From: JAEUMY01 sp033764435
Lineage (GTDB): Bacteria; Pseudomonadota; Gammaproteobacteria; Burkholderiales; Usitatibacteraceae
Assembly: GCA_033764435.1 (NCBI GenBank)
Contig: JANRIX010000010.1
Span: 285,155-349,154, forward strand
Length of the DNA stretch: 64,000 bases
Reading direction: 5' to 3'
The notes beneath the pieces are model-generated. The model was given only the letters and a program-made list of their open reading frames with translations. It was not told the origin of the DNA and did not search any database. The position numbers and the translations under genes are program-made. This document shows, one piece after another, positions 39,982-50,259 of the stretch; the first letter of the stretch is position 1, and each line of letters begins with the position of its first letter.

Positions 39982-41255
39982 TCAGGCGGACGGGCGATCC
40001 ATGCGCCGGTACTGGATGGCTTCGGCGATATGCGCGGACTGCACGCGCTCGCTGCCGGCCAGATCGGCGATGGTGCGGGCGACCTTGAGGATGCGGTGAT
40101 AAGCGCGCGCCGACAGGCCCATGCGGGTGATGGCTTGCTTCAGGAGCTCGGCGCCGGTCTCGTCCGGCGCGCACAGCACATCAATGTCTTTCGTTTCCAG
40201 CCGCGCATTGGGTTTGCCCTGGCGGTTGTTCTGGCGAAGCGCTGCGGCATCGACGCGTGTCTTGATGTCGGCCGATGCCTCGCCCTTGGCCGCCTTCACC
40301 AATTCCAGCTGCGGCACGGCGGCGACTTCGATCTGGATGTCGATGCGATCCAACAGCGGACCGGAAATGCGGCCGCGATAGCGCGCCACCTGATCCGGCG
40401 TGCAGCGACATTTGTTGGTGTAGTGCCCGAGGAACCCGCACGGACAGGGATTCATTGCGGCGATCAGCTGGAACGACGCCGGGAAATCCGCCTGGCGCGC
40501 GGCGCGGGAGATGGTGATGCGTCCGGATTCCAAAGGCTCCCGCAACACCTCCAGCACACTGCGATCGAACTCGGGAAGTTCGTCGAGGAAGAGCACGCCG
40601 TGATGGGCGAGCGAAATCTCGCCGGGACGCGGATTGGAGCCGCCGCCCACGAGTGCTACGCCGGATGCGGTGTGGTGCGGCGCGCGATACGGGCGGCGCT
40701 TCCAGTTTTCGATGCGAAAGCCGCCGGAGAGACTCTGCACCGCGGCCGCTTCCAGGGCCTCCGCATCGGTCATCTCGGGCAGTATGCCGGCGAAGCGCGA
40801 CGCGAGCATGGTCTTGCCGGTGCCGGGTGGGCCCAGCATCAGCACGCTGTGGCCGCCGGCCGCCGCGACTTCCAGCGCGCGCTTGGCCTGGGCCTGACCC
40901 TTCACCTCGGCAAAGTCGGCGGCATCACGCCGGGTGGCTGCGGGCGCGCCGGAAAACTGCGGCAACGCTTCGCGTCCGGCGAGATGGGCGCAGACCTCAA
41001 GCAGATTGCGCGCACTGCGAATATTCGCATCGGCCACGAGCGCCGCTTCGGGCGCGTTGGCCTCCGGCAGGATGAAGGCACGTCCATCGTGATGCGCCTT
41101 CAGCGTCATGGCGAGCGCGCCGCGGATGGGACGCAACTCACCGGTCAGCGCAAGCTCACCGGCGAATTCATGGTCCTTCAACTTGTCGCCCGGGATCTGG
41201 CCCGTGGCCGCGAGGATGCCGATGGCGATGGGCAGGTCGAACCGGCCGCTTTCCT
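39982..41255 (-). pseudogene. comM: comM, 5' end lost by Tn7-like insertion
   Basis: About 424 residues of a ComM/YifB Mg-chelatase-like AAA+ helicase, a protein that promotes branch migration in natural transformation. Retained are Walker A LGPPGTGKTMLA, Walker B VLFLDELPEF, and the Cys-rich PCPCG-x(n)-CRC element. Homology begins abruptly at KESGRFDLPIAIG; family members have about 95 further N-terminal residues. Upstream of that point the frame runs into the transposon terminus (41256) and continues as unrelated sequence up to 41532. A fusion starting at ATG 41319 inside the transposon could make an N-terminally altered protein, but the original gene is broken. Confidence 0.88.
41017..41028. 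repeat. GCGAATATTCGC palindrome copy 13
   Basis: In the comM remnant, read as A-N-I-R, 228 bases from the transposon end; it is the last copy in the window. Confidence 0.9.
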
Positions 41256-41346
41256 TGTCTGGGAAGTTTCGCTTTTTTAGACAAAGGGAAGGATTATTCT
41301 GGATAATGTTATTGCCCATCACAAAATTTAGCACTCCCGGAAGCCT
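41256..41346 (+). mobile_element. Left terminus of a Tn7-like transposon
   Basis: The comM homology stops at TTTCCT and TGTCTGGGAAGTTTCGC begins at 41256. Tn7-type ends start with TGT. Within the first 28 bases TGTCT is mirrored by AGACA (41279-41283), and GGGAAG recurs at 41286-41291, possibly TnsB binding sites. TTCCT (41251-41255) is the candidate 5-base target duplication. The element runs past the window end, so it is at least 22.7 kb long. Confidence 0.7.
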
Positions 41347-42123
41347 ATGCCATTCCAGGAATCTCGAAAGCCGATCGACGCATACGACAGGCTGTGGATG
41401 CCGGACGAATCGTTCTGGGAGAAGGTCGTGCCTGCCCGCGTGATTCGACCATCGAGGGTGGCGGTACAAGGCTATGCTGCGTCGAGAAAGGGCGGCCTGC
41501 CCACAAAGGAAGCCGAAGCGTCGCTGGAACATGACCTTTGTACCCAGCTTGAAGTAGATCCGAGGGTATATCGCTACGCGCTGCAGCCTTTTTCGCTCAT
41601 CTGGCGGGATGACAGCGGTCGACAGCGTCAGTATACCCCCGACGCCTTCATCGACTTTACGGAGTCGGCTAAGCGGATGGACCCGACCCTATATCCCATG
41701 CTCGTTGAGGTTAAGCCCTTCGAAATCATTCGGAGAGATTGGACGCAGCTTCGACCCCGGTTCAAGATGGCATTCCATTGGGCCTACATCAGAGGCTTCC
41801 GCTTCAAGGTACTTACGGAGCGTCATCTCAGGGGCCCGCGGCTGGAGAACTCTCGGTTCCTCCTGCGGTTTCGGGATTGCCTTTCTCCCCCTCCACCTGA
41901 AGCAGGCGCCAGTCAGAAGCTGGTTTGGAACGCCATCGAAGAACTTGAAGTGACGACACCGAATCAGTTGCTCGACGCAATTGGCGCCATCGATTTTGAG
42001 AAGCGCGCGCAGATGATTCCGTACATTTGGCACAGCCTCTTCAGCGGCCTCATTTGTGCGGACTTGGACAAAAAGTTAACGATGAACTCAAAGATCTGGT
42101 CCCCGAGGGCGCTATGGCCCTGA
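41347..42123 (+). CDS. tnsA: TnsA-like transposase endonuclease
   Basis: 258 residues. The restriction-enzyme-like active site of TnsA is visible: Glu in KEAEASLEHDL (about 61), Asp in YTPDAFIDF (about 99) and E-V-K in LVEVKPFE (about 120). In Tn7, TnsA cuts the 5' ends of the element and so allows cut-and-paste movement. A helical C-terminal part should contact TnsC/TnsB. It overlaps tnsB by 10 bases. Confidence 0.88.
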   Translation: MPFQESRKPIDAYDRLWMPDESFWEKVVPARVIRPSRVAVQGYAASRKGGLPTKEAEASLEHDLCTQLEVDPRVYRYALQPFSLIWRDDSGRQRQYTPDAFIDFTESAKRMDPTLYPMLVEVKPFEIIRRDWTQLRPRFKMAFHWAYIRGFRFKVLTERHLRGPRLENSRFLLRFRDCLSPPPPEAGASQKLVWNAIEELEVTTPNQLLDAIGAIDFEKRAQMIPYIWHSLFSGLICADLDKKLTMNSKIWSPRALWP

Positions 42124-44012
42124 AACTACCGACCAAGGTCCCAGCCAAAGGTATTTTTCAACTGAGAGTTGGCTCAGTGGTTTACCTGGGTAAAGAAAAG
42201 TTCGCGATCATCCGAATCGAGAGTCCTACCGTGGCTATCGCGCGCAATCTATCAACCATGGTGGACCGCCCAGTAACTGGGGCGGACATCACCAGCATCG
42301 CGGGCCTGGAGACGGTCGAGGAGCACGGAGATCTCGCCGAGATTGGAGCTGAGAAGCTTGAGACTGCCTTGGAAAAATTCAAGATTATCCAGCCTGTGCT
42401 GGACGGGTCAATTTGCGGCCGCAAAGCAATCCAAGAGCTTGCCGAATCGAGCGGATACAGCGTCGCATCCATATACCAGTGGATCAAGGCCTTCAAGAAG
42501 ACGGGCGTCGTATCGGGACTAATTCGCAAAACAAGAGCCGATATCAACAAGCCTCGTTTGCCGGATTCCATTGAAGGCATCATCACAAAAGTGCTGAAAG
42601 AGGACTTCAATGATCAACTAGCGCCGTCTCCAACTGCGGTACAACGCAAAGTCGCGACTTATTGTCGGCGAAAGAAACTCAGGCCACCCTCCCTCAAGTC
42701 CATCCGCCTGCGCATTGCCGAACAGGATCCCGTGCAGACTGCGAAGAGCCGCGGCACCCACAATGATGTCCTGGCCATGCTCCCACGCCGAGGAAGCTTT
42801 CCCGGTGCCGATACGCCCTATTCCGTTATTCAGATTGACCACACACCTCTCGACATTGAGGTTGTCGACGAGAAAGACCGAATTGCGATCGGAAAACCCT
42901 GGATTACCGTTGCCATCGATGTCCATTCCAGAATGGTTGTTGGCTGGTATGTATCAATCGATCCACCCGGAACACTCAGCACGGGTATCTGCATAGCCAA
43001 CGCAATACTGCCAAAGCACAATTTGCTCGCCAACCTTGGCTTGGACTACCCATGGCCATGCGCTGGCCGGATGGGTGTAATTCACGCTGACAACGCAAGA
43101 GAATTTCGCGGGAATGCCTTGAAGCTTGCATGCCAAGAGCACGGGATCGACATCAAATTCAGGAAGGTAAAGAAGCCGCATTACGGTGGGCACATCGAGC
43201 GGCTCTTGGGCACTCTGCTGACCGAACTCCACGCTGTGCCAGGCACCACAAAATCCAATCCCAAGGCAAAGGGCGACTATAGGTCAGATGCCGAGGCCAT
43301 CTTGACGCTTGATGAACTGGAGTCTTGGTTGGCTCATTTGATCCTGGGGGAATATCACCATCGAGTTCACGGCGGGCTGGGAGTGCCGCCAATTCGCAAG
43401 TACATCGCTGGCATTTGCGGCGATGACCAGCAGCCGGGAATAGGCACGATTCCAATCGTCCTTGACGAGGATCGCCTTCGCTTGGACTTCTTGCCATTCG
43501 AGGAGCGAGTAGTGAACCCGGGGGGCATCGTCCTCAACTATATCCATTACTACTCTCCCATCCTGAATCCTTGGATTGGCGTTGAAAACCCGGAGAAGGG
43601 TAATTCCAAGCAGTTCCGCATCAAATATGATCCGCGGAACATGAGCTTCATTTATTTCTACGATCCGAGAACACGCCTGTATCACCGCGTTCCTTATGCT
43701 GACCCTTCACGCCCTGCAATAAGCCTCTGGGAGATCAACGCGATCAGACGATACCTGGATGCTCTCAACATCCATGACATCAATGAGGATGTGCTCTTCA
43801 AAGCCAGGGAAGAGATGCTCAAAATTGAAGAGAAGGCCAAGCAGCAGACGAAGAAGGTAGCCCGGGAAAGAGAACGAAAGAGAACTCATGATCGCGCCGC
43901 GACGCCTGGCGGCCCGCTGAAACGCGACCGAAGGGTCGAGATGCCACCTGCGGTGACTCCTGCTTTTGACCACACACAAGTGCGGGCATTTGACGAGGTT
44001 GAGGAACTGTAG
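42114..44012 (+). CDS. tnsB: TnsB/TniA-family DDE transposase
   Basis: 632 residues from ATG 42114. DNA-binding helix-turn-helix domains (SGYSVASIYQWIKAFKKTG) precede the RNase H-like core with the DDE residues in VIQIDHTPLD (about 240), VIHADNAREF (about 325) and GGHIERLLGT (about 361). A Mu-type C-terminal barrel and a Lys/Arg/Glu-rich tail follow. It joins the 3' ends of the element to the target. A start at 42027 is possible, but most of that extension overlaps tnsA. Confidence 0.93.
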   Translation: MALKLPTKVPAKGIFQLRVGSVVYLGKEKFAIIRIESPTVAIARNLSTMVDRPVTGADITSIAGLETVEEHGDLAEIGAEKLETALEKFKIIQPVLDGSICGRKAIQELAESSGYSVASIYQWIKAFKKTGVVSGLIRKTRADINKPRLPDSIEGIITKVLKEDFNDQLAPSPTAVQRKVATYCRRKKLRPPSLKSIRLRIAEQDPVQTAKSRGTHNDVLAMLPRRGSFPGADTPYSVIQIDHTPLDIEVVDEKDRIAIGKPWITVAIDVHSRMVVGWYVSIDPPGTLSTGICIANAILPKHNLLANLGLDYPWPCAGRMGVIHADNAREFRGNALKLACQEHGIDIKFRKVKKPHYGGHIERLLGTLLTELHAVPGTTKSNPKAKGDYRSDAEAILTLDELESWLAHLILGEYHHRVHGGLGVPPIRKYIAGICGDDQQPGIGTIPIVLDEDRLRLDFLPFEERVVNPGGIVLNYIHYYSPILNPWIGVENPEKGNSKQFRIKYDPRNMSFIYFYDPRTRLYHRVPYADPSRPAISLWEINAIRRYLDALNIHDINEDVLFKAREEMLKIEEKAKQQTKKVARERERKRTHDRAATPGGPLKRDRRVEMPPAVTPAFDHTQVRAFDEVEEL

Positions 44013-44013
44013 C

Positions 44014-44874
44014 TTGACCGCACCCGCCTCATCCACCGCTGCCGATTCTGCCCGCATCCACAAAATCCAGCGGGGGTGTTGGATTGGCTACTCTCAAGCC
44101 GTAGAGATTCGAGAGGAACTAGAACGACTACTTGCCTACCCTCAGATCAATCGAATGCCGAATATTGCACTTATCGGGGAAAGCAACAGCGGCAAATCAG
44201 AACTACTCAACAACTTCTATCGCCGCCACGAAGCGCTTCCGGATCCAAACGCAGATCTGATGCACATTCCCGTTCTCAAGATCCAGGCACCCAACGAATC
44301 CAGACTTGAGTCGTTCTATGAGGAGATTTTGGCGGCCATTTTTCTGCCACCCAAACTACATTCCCGGGAGAGCGCAGCTGAGCAAAGAAGACGCATCGTT
44401 GCCGCCTTGCGAAGCTTAGGCACCAAAATGCTCGTTGTCGATGAAGCGCACAGCATGATGACCGGAAAGAAGACGCAGCGACTGATTCTTAACGGTATTA
44501 AGTACTTGGCCAACGAACTCAAGATTCCAATTGTTCTCGCAGGCACTAGTGATCTTCTTAGCCTCCTAAACTCGGACCGGCAACTCGCGAATCGATTCAT
44601 TCCGGTAACCCTGAAGGACTGGTCCTTCGGCATGGAGTTGGGCTCCCTTCTTCTGACGCTAGAGAATCACATCAACCTGAAACACAAATCCGACTTGGCA
44701 TCGGAGCCGATTCAGCGGCAGATACTCGCCATGTCGGAGGGCTTGCTTGGAGAAATCATTGATGTGGTCAAGCTCGCTGCGGAGGTTGCGATCAAATCGG
44801 GCAAGGAGAAGATTACTGTTGAGTCTCTGCGGCAACTTAACTTTTCGCCACCAAGCCGTCGTCCGAGGCGTTAA
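44014..44874 (+). CDS. tniB: TniB/TnsC-family AAA+ transposition regulator
   Basis: 286 residues using a TTG start 1 base after the tnsB stop, with GAGGAAC upstream; an ATG at 43966 lies within tnsB in another frame and its extra residues do not match the family. Walker A GESNSGKSEL (about 55), Walker B MLVVDEAHSM (about 139), sensor AGTSDLL and arginine-finger region are present. The start motif HKIQRGCWIGYSQA matches TniB. It connects the target selector with the transposase. Confidence 0.9.
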   Translation: MTAPASSTAADSARIHKIQRGCWIGYSQAVEIREELERLLAYPQINRMPNIALIGESNSGKSELLNNFYRRHEALPDPNADLMHIPVLKIQAPNESRLESFYEEILAAIFLPPKLHSRESAAEQRRRIVAALRSLGTKMLVVDEAHSMMTGKKTQRLILNGIKYLANELKIPIVLAGTSDLLSLLNSDRQLANRFIPVTLKDWSFGMELGSLLLTLENHINLKHKSDLASEPIQRQILAMSEGLLGEIIDVVKLAAEVAIKSGKEKITVESLRQLNFSPPSRRPRR

Positions 44875-46046
44875 TGCGGTGCGAAGGCCTCCTTCCCAAC
44901 CACCTCAAGCCACTGCCGGATGAGTTGCTAACATCCTGGCTAGTCCGGCTTGCTCATGCAAACGGCGCGAAGCTTCACTCTTTCTGTGCCTACTATTGGC
45001 CACGAACGACGTTTAGCTGGATACGGGATGCGGACAGAAATTGTCCGCCTCAAGTGCTCGACAAGCTTTTGCAGCTCACCGCTACGCCGTTGGAGCAGGC
45101 ATTTGCCACCACGCTTGGAAGTTATGAAGGATGGTTGTCGGAAAGAGTTCCTCCTTCAGGCACCTGCAGGTGGATTCTTCAAATCGGGCGCGAGACTCGA
45201 ACCAGGAGACTGCCTGGGCAGCAATACTGCCCACGTTGTTTGCGGTCCGGAATTCCCTACTACCGAAGACACTGGCGACTTGCGTTCTCGACCGCCTGCA
45301 TCCATCACCAAATTCTTTTGTTCGACCGCTGCGCCCGATGTGGCGAGCCGGTGTCATTTCACAAATTCGACTACAGTTCCAATAAGCATCTAAACGAAAT
45401 CCAGGCGACAGTTTGTTTTGCCTGCAAGTTCGATCTACGAGAGGCAGATCAACTCGGCTCCTTAAGCCTGTCGGCGAAGGAGATAGACTTTCAGCAAACA
45501 ATTTATGGTGCACTTGAGGCCGGTTGGATTTCCTTTCCGAAGGGTCGCATTACCTACTCTACGCAGTTCTTCGATGGACTCCACCTGATTCTCGGCTTAC
45601 TCTGTTCAAGGGCGACCGCGGGATACAAGCTTTTCAGCCACATGCTTGGTGAGACAGGGCTGCTTCCATTACCTCTGCCGCTGAGAACGGCTGCAGGCTC
45701 CTTCGAAGTTCTTGCTGTCGAAGAGAGATTCCGGCTGCTTTGCATGGCACAGACGCTTCTGGAGAATTGGCCAAAGCGATTCACGGACACGTGCAGGGAT
45801 GTGGGCATTTCCAGTTCGTACGTGCTTTCAAGCAGAGTTCAAGCGCCGTTCTGGCTAGCGGATCCAGTTCGCGAGTATCTTTATCGCAGGCATTACGAAC
45901 CCACTCATGAGGAGTGGAAGTCGGCAAAGACTTTTCTTGAGAAAAGCGGCAGTGCCGCGCTTCCCGCAACCGTTGCTGCCCTACTAGGCAAAGCACCCAT
46001 CACACGAAGAAAATTCGCGGCCCGCACTAGGCCAAGCAATCGCTGA
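44874..46046 (+). CDS. tniQ: TniQ/TnsD-family target selector
   Basis: 390 residues; the ATG overlaps the tniB stop by one base. N-terminal TniQ motif LPDELLTSWLVRLAHANG. A zinc-finger block (YCPRCLRSG, ACIHHQILL, DRCARCGEPV; about 118-165) and a second Cys pair (CFACKFDL) follow, then a helical C-terminal half with a helix-turn-helix-like segment (CRDVGISSSYVLSSRV). In Tn7 the equivalent TnsD binds the attachment gene. Given the insertion in comM, I infer that this protein recognises comM. Confidence 0.9.
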   Translation: MRCEGLLPNHLKPLPDELLTSWLVRLAHANGAKLHSFCAYYWPRTTFSWIRDADRNCPPQVLDKLLQLTATPLEQAFATTLGSYEGWLSERVPPSGTCRWILQIGRETRTRRLPGQQYCPRCLRSGIPYYRRHWRLAFSTACIHHQILLFDRCARCGEPVSFHKFDYSSNKHLNEIQATVCFACKFDLREADQLGSLSLSAKEIDFQQTIYGALEAGWISFPKGRITYSTQFFDGLHLILGLLCSRATAGYKLFSHMLGETGLLPLPLPLRTAAGSFEVLAVEERFRLLCMAQTLLENWPKRFTDTCRDVGISSSYVLSSRVQAPFWLADPVREYLYRRHYEPTHEEWKSAKTFLEKSGSAALPATVAALLGKAPITRRKFAARTRPSNR

Positions 46047-46155
46047 GCGCCCGCTACTTCGTCAACGCGATGCGTTGTCAGGTAGGTTGTACAGAGCGCG
46101 GATCACTCATTTCCTGCACCTTGGGGCAAAACTCGGAAGAGCTAGTTCGTCCGCC

Positions 46156-47634
46156 TCAAATCGCGCGCAGTCCATCCAGGAGGACTCGCATTGCGCGGCA
46201 ATCGTCCTCGTTATAGTCAAGAATTCTTTGCTTGACTGCGGGATCGTTTGTATCCAGCCACTGCTGAAACCATTCGATGGATGCCGCGCCTGACGGATTC
46301 TGATCGCGCCATTCGAATCCGAGGTACTTGGCAAGTGTTTTGACGGACCGATCGTACGTGGGCCATTCGGTGAATGGCCTGACAACTTCAAAAAGAAGGT
46401 CAATCGTCTTGGGACCTTCGAAAAGTGCTTCAACAGCTTCGACGGAGCAAACACGCGGATAACGCGTCGCGAGCTTCTTATAGTAGGTCCGTTCATGTGT
46501 CGAGTAATAGTAGATCGCGTGCGACTCGGGCAAATTCGAAATCAGATTCCATGCTTGTGCAAATGCCTGTTCCTCGGCGGCCGGATCGGGTTCGTCAGCG
46601 TAAAAGTAGGCGAAGGTCTCAGCACTGTTCGTCCTAGTAAGGAACCCATGGAGGTAGCAGAAGTCGCGGAATGGGTCATCTTCTAAGTCGAAGAACACCT
46701 CAATCTCCACATTCGGAAACGCAAGCGGCTGCCGTGCAAACGGCTTGGACCCTGGAATCGCAAGCAGGTTCGCTCGGTCACGGAATTTGATCAGACTGTC
46801 CGGACCGATGCCATCGAAGATGGTTTTTTTGTTGTCTTTGAAATAGATCGATGGATCAATTTCGCTCAGTGCCTTTACCGTGGGTATAACTGGATACAAG
46901 ACGTCACGCTTTGGCGGCCCCAATTCGCATATCAGTGTCAAATCGTCGGCATTGATCAGTTCTCTCTTGCACGCTGTTTGCCAGTGACACTCTTTGCAAT
47001 GGCTGCAGAGTCCACTTCTAGAGGAAATCCTTTGATTTACCAAGCCACGCACAAACTCCAACTTCTCAAGGTAGAGCGTCCAGTAGGATGTTGGCGTCCT
47101 GGGACCCTGAGGATCGTCCAATGGATAGAGCACTTCGTTTCCATCCCGATCAATGATAAATGCGTTGCGGGTACCGTCGCCCTTGCCGATCTGATTCAGG
47201 ATGTTAGTGTAGTGAGCAACTTGAAGTGCGTAGTGCTTCTTGAGCTTGCCATCCCCAACCTCTCCTTCAAGGCCCGCACCTGACTTGATGTCTCCTGCCC
47301 GGTAGCCATCACCACTTCTCTTGAGGAGATCGGGCTCGCCTACCAGGTCATCGAAAACGATTCGACCGCTGTAAATGACTTCAGCGCCAGCTTCTATTGC
47401 CTCCCTGGTTTTCGCTTCCTTTTCCTCGGGATCGCAATCCGCCACGTTGACCAGCGGGCCCACCATCCCCTCAACAATTTGGCCTTCATGAATACAGCCC
47501 TTCTCCCACAACATCTCTATGAAGGCACTGGGCTCATCCCGCAACGCCTGTTCGCCGTGCTTGTCGAGATAGACTCGATGTGGGCACTTCACCACGTCGT
47601 AAAGCATGCTGCCTGAGATGAGCCTGGAAGACAT
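46156..47634 (-). CDS. TM0106-type RecB-like nuclease, fourth gene of the pPIWI-RE operon
   Basis: 492 residues. The N-terminal half is a PD-(D/E)XK nuclease of RecB/Cas4 kind (GEPDLLKR and RAGDIKSG), with cysteines in VVKCPHRVYLD and CSHCKECHWQTAC that could hold an iron-sulfur cluster. The C-terminal half is an RNase H-like exonuclease domain (IEVFFDLEDDPF with the D-x-E, and DYNEDDCRAM at the end). This two-nuclease layout matches the TM0106 family of putative RecB-like nucleases. GGAGGAGA precedes the ATG, only 9 bases after the pPIWI-RE stop, so it belongs to the same transcript. Confidence 0.82.
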   Translation of the reverse strand: MSSRLISGSMLYDVVKCPHRVYLDKHGEQALRDEPSAFIEMLWEKGCIHEGQIVEGMVGPLVNVADCDPEEKEAKTREAIEAGAEVIYSGRIVFDDLVGEPDLLKRSGDGYRAGDIKSGAGLEGEVGDGKLKKHYALQVAHYTNILNQIGKGDGTRNAFIIDRDGNEVLYPLDDPQGPRTPTSYWTLYLEKLEFVRGLVNQRISSRSGLCSHCKECHWQTACKRELINADDLTLICELGPPKRDVLYPVIPTVKALSEIDPSIYFKDNKKTIFDGIGPDSLIKFRDRANLLAIPGSKPFARQPLAFPNVEIEVFFDLEDDPFRDFCYLHGFLTRTNSAETFAYFYADEPDPAAEEQAFAQAWNLISNLPESHAIYYYSTHERTYYKKLATRYPRVCSVEAVEALFEGPKTIDLLFEVVRPFTEWPTYDRSVKTLAKYLGFEWRDQNPSGAASIEWFQQWLDTNDPAVKQRILDYNEDDCRAMRVLLDGLRAI

Positions 47635-47643
47635 TCTCTCCTC

Positions 47644-50259
47644 CTAAAGTCGGGATGCCTCGTGCAATGGAAATGGGAGCAACGTACTATCTTTGCCAGT
47701 AGTTGTCAGGTGCGCATTCATCAGCTTGCGTGCAGCACCAGCAAGCGCCAGTTCCGAGATCCCGTCCCCTCGAACCAGAATGCATATCTCCGTTAGCGAG
47801 GGGAATTTCCTATCCTTGTAGCGAATCCGGCCTTTTGCTTCCTCATCAAAACGTGACGTCGTCCGCGCTTGTCTGCCCCTGAGATCCTTATCCAGCGCAA
47901 CTGGCAACCCTCGACTGATTAGGAACGTGCGCTTTGCGCCAGGCTCGCGGAATACACCTGTGGTCAATCCATGGTCGACATGGTCGACCCAATAGCAGGG
48001 GGCCTTTCCAGGATCGTGCGCAAGCCGAACCACGGATATGGCGCTGTTGTCTTGAATGATGCGTGACGGCGCGGTAGCCCCGGCAGCGCCTAAAGCAAGG
48101 CGCCCAAGCGACAGTTCTCCGTTTCCCACCCCCGGAACGAACGGTCTCAGATTGGACGAATCCACAAAGAGTATCGTTGGCTGATTGTCTGAAGGCGTGG
48201 CATCCGCGAAGAAGCGCTCAATGATTCTCTGGCGACTGTCAGTAGGCTCCTTGCCCACATTGCAAACCTTTTGCATGGCAATCAGGCCAATCGCCTTAGG
48301 GTGCGAGACTCGCATGACTTGCAGGGATTCATCAAGCAAGGCAGCCGAAAGGCGGCCTCGGTCGAATTCCATGTAAACGGGAGTGATGAAGTCCGGGTCA
48401 CTACGATGGATGACCCACCATGCAGCCATTCGGGTCGAGTCCGGCTTGATCGCTGAGGTTCCCAGCATCCGTAGCAGGTCCAGGAAGCACTTGTCAAAGA
48501 CTGCCTTCAGCGCTTCCGGATCTGCTTCTTCTGCTGACACCAGCCTTGTCTGCACCACCGTTCCCTGTCGAGCAGCAGCCTGATAGTTGAGCTGGTACGG
48601 GTCCCGGTCGCCGGCATCCACGAGTTGATCGCTCATTTCGACGAGAATCGCGCGAGTTCCTGCGGTGAGGCCCACTTGAGTACGAAGATATGTTTCTAAC
48701 TTCGCTGTGTAGCGATCGCGTATGTCCCTCACCTTCTTCTTGCGAATGGCCTCGCGCTTTTTGACATCCACTTTCGGAATTGTGGCCTCATCAACCGCAT
48801 CCACCACCTCCGCAAAAGGGCCAGCAGGCACAGATTTCAGCTCGATGAGCAATCCATCCGGATAGGTCAGCTGGTCACCCTCGACCTTTAAAGGTTCGCC
48901 GAGCCAGCGACCCATGGCCTCACGCATCAATGGCAGCCCATCCGCGCTGGCAGAGAGCAGGCCAAACGAGACGTGCGGCTTGCTTCCGTTCTGCATCGCA
49001 GCCTCCACAAGCGCCGCACGTCGGTCCTCAACCGACACCAATTTTTCGGCCTTCCACTCGATCTGAGCACCCGACTTTGGCCGAGCACGGACACGTTCAA
49101 CCTGAACGCGATTGAAGCCTGCAACTCCAAGCTGTTCATCGAGAAAGTCAAGATAGCTGCGCCGTTCGACAGCTGAGACGCCGGTTCCTGCGAAAAGATT
49201 GTCGCTATGTATGCTTCCCAATCGAGGCAGAACATGAACATTGGTTGTAACTAGTGGACTCAATCCCAATGGAAGGTCGCCCAAATCGACAGACTCAAGC
49301 TGGAGCATTTGACTCAGCAATGCCGCCTGCTTTCCTTTCCAGGTACGCTTCCCATCGACTCTGTTCAAGTCCGCCCAGGCAATCGGAAACTCAAAGCATC
49401 GCACCCGGCCAGATTTTCCGCTCAAAAGCGTACTTGGCCGCAGGAAAATGTCCACATGACGATCTCGACCGGGATCAAAAGACGAGCGCGTGATGTCACC
49501 GTAGTGCCTGGTACCGACGTTGACGGCTACCCGCACGGCCTTTTGTTCTGGCGTGGACGTTGCGCTCACAGTGAATACTTCCGTAAACCAGCAAGGTTGT
49601 CCCTGTCTTGAGGTGTCCAGCAACGTGGGCTCGAAACGAATCAGCGACTGACCATGGAAAACACTCTTGCGGGGTTCCGTCGAAATCAATCGCCCCTCTC
49701 CTGCGTTCTTGTCATTCAGCAACTTTCCTTCCAATTGCTTCGCTGCGTGTAGTGCAATGACATCAAAAGTGAAATAATTGAACGGTACTGCGCAGTCCTT
49801 ATCAGGCACTAGTTCCAACGAAAGAGGCATGCGCTCATTCCAACCAATGCCTTGTTGAGGTTTGGCAAGCGCATTTCTGAGCGCCTCAATCGTGAGGACA
49901 CGCTTTTCTGCGGGCAGGGTCAAGGAGATCCAAAGCTCCAGGGCGCGTCCAACACGCAACTTGACACCTTCATTGGCTGGCTCCGCTTCCACAAGAATCA
50001 GTCGAAGGGTTCTCACGCCTTCAATAACCTTGACCGAAAAGAGGTCCACTTCCGGCGCCGCCCAACTCAGAATGGGGCCAAGACCCGTCGTTTTCATCGA
50101 CTTGCTATCCGCAATGTTCTGCGCTTCGCGAATCACGTCATGGATTCTTGGCGGCAACACAAACTCCTGATAGTGAAGCGATTGCCCGGTACTCGCATCC
50201 CACTCATAGAGAAATGGATGCGGCAGTCCAGCGCTCTTCTTTTCGCCAGCGTCGCTCAT
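47644..50259 (-). CDS. pPIWI-RE protein (prokaryotic PIWI of the RE group)
   Basis: 871 residues. The long beta-rich N-terminal half would be the X/MID part; the C-terminal third is an RNase H-fold PIWI domain with ILFVDSSNLRPF, AISVVRLAHD, and a conserved Glu in SLTEICIL near residue 824, followed by the family ending LPFPLH. Proteins of this group keep a characteristic Arg and Glu and occur beside a DinG-like helicase and a REase, exactly as here. Predicted role: recognition of nucleic acid hybrids of invading elements. The start overlaps the helicase stop by 4 bases. Identification rests on overall layout and C-terminal motifs. Confidence 0.78.
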   Translation of the reverse strand: MSDAGEKKSAGLPHPFLYEWDASTGQSLHYQEFVLPPRIHDVIREAQNIADSKSMKTTGLGPILSWAAPEVDLFSVKVIEGVRTLRLILVEAEPANEGVKLRVGRALELWISLTLPAEKRVLTIEALRNALAKPQQGIGWNERMPLSLELVPDKDCAVPFNYFTFDVIALHAAKQLEGKLLNDKNAGEGRLISTEPRKSVFHGQSLIRFEPTLLDTSRQGQPCWFTEVFTVSATSTPEQKAVRVAVNVGTRHYGDITRSSFDPGRDRHVDIFLRPSTLLSGKSGRVRCFEFPIAWADLNRVDGKRTWKGKQAALLSQMLQLESVDLGDLPLGLSPLVTTNVHVLPRLGSIHSDNLFAGTGVSAVERRSYLDFLDEQLGVAGFNRVQVERVRARPKSGAQIEWKAEKLVSVEDRRAALVEAAMQNGSKPHVSFGLLSASADGLPLMREAMGRWLGEPLKVEGDQLTYPDGLLIELKSVPAGPFAEVVDAVDEATIPKVDVKKREAIRKKKVRDIRDRYTAKLETYLRTQVGLTAGTRAILVEMSDQLVDAGDRDPYQLNYQAAARQGTVVQTRLVSAEEADPEALKAVFDKCFLDLLRMLGTSAIKPDSTRMAAWWVIHRSDPDFITPVYMEFDRGRLSAALLDESLQVMRVSHPKAIGLIAMQKVCNVGKEPTDSRQRIIERFFADATPSDNQPTILFVDSSNLRPFVPGVGNGELSLGRLALGAAGATAPSRIIQDNSAISVVRLAHDPGKAPCYWVDHVDHGLTTGVFREPGAKRTFLISRGLPVALDKDLRGRQARTTSRFDEEAKGRIRYKDRKFPSLTEICILVRGDGISELALAGAARKLMNAHLTTTGKDSTLLPFPLHEASRL

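Noticed and set aside
41256..41532. N-terminal part of the open comM frame
   Set aside because: It lies in the transposon end and antisense to tnsA; it shows none of the ComM N-terminal domain.
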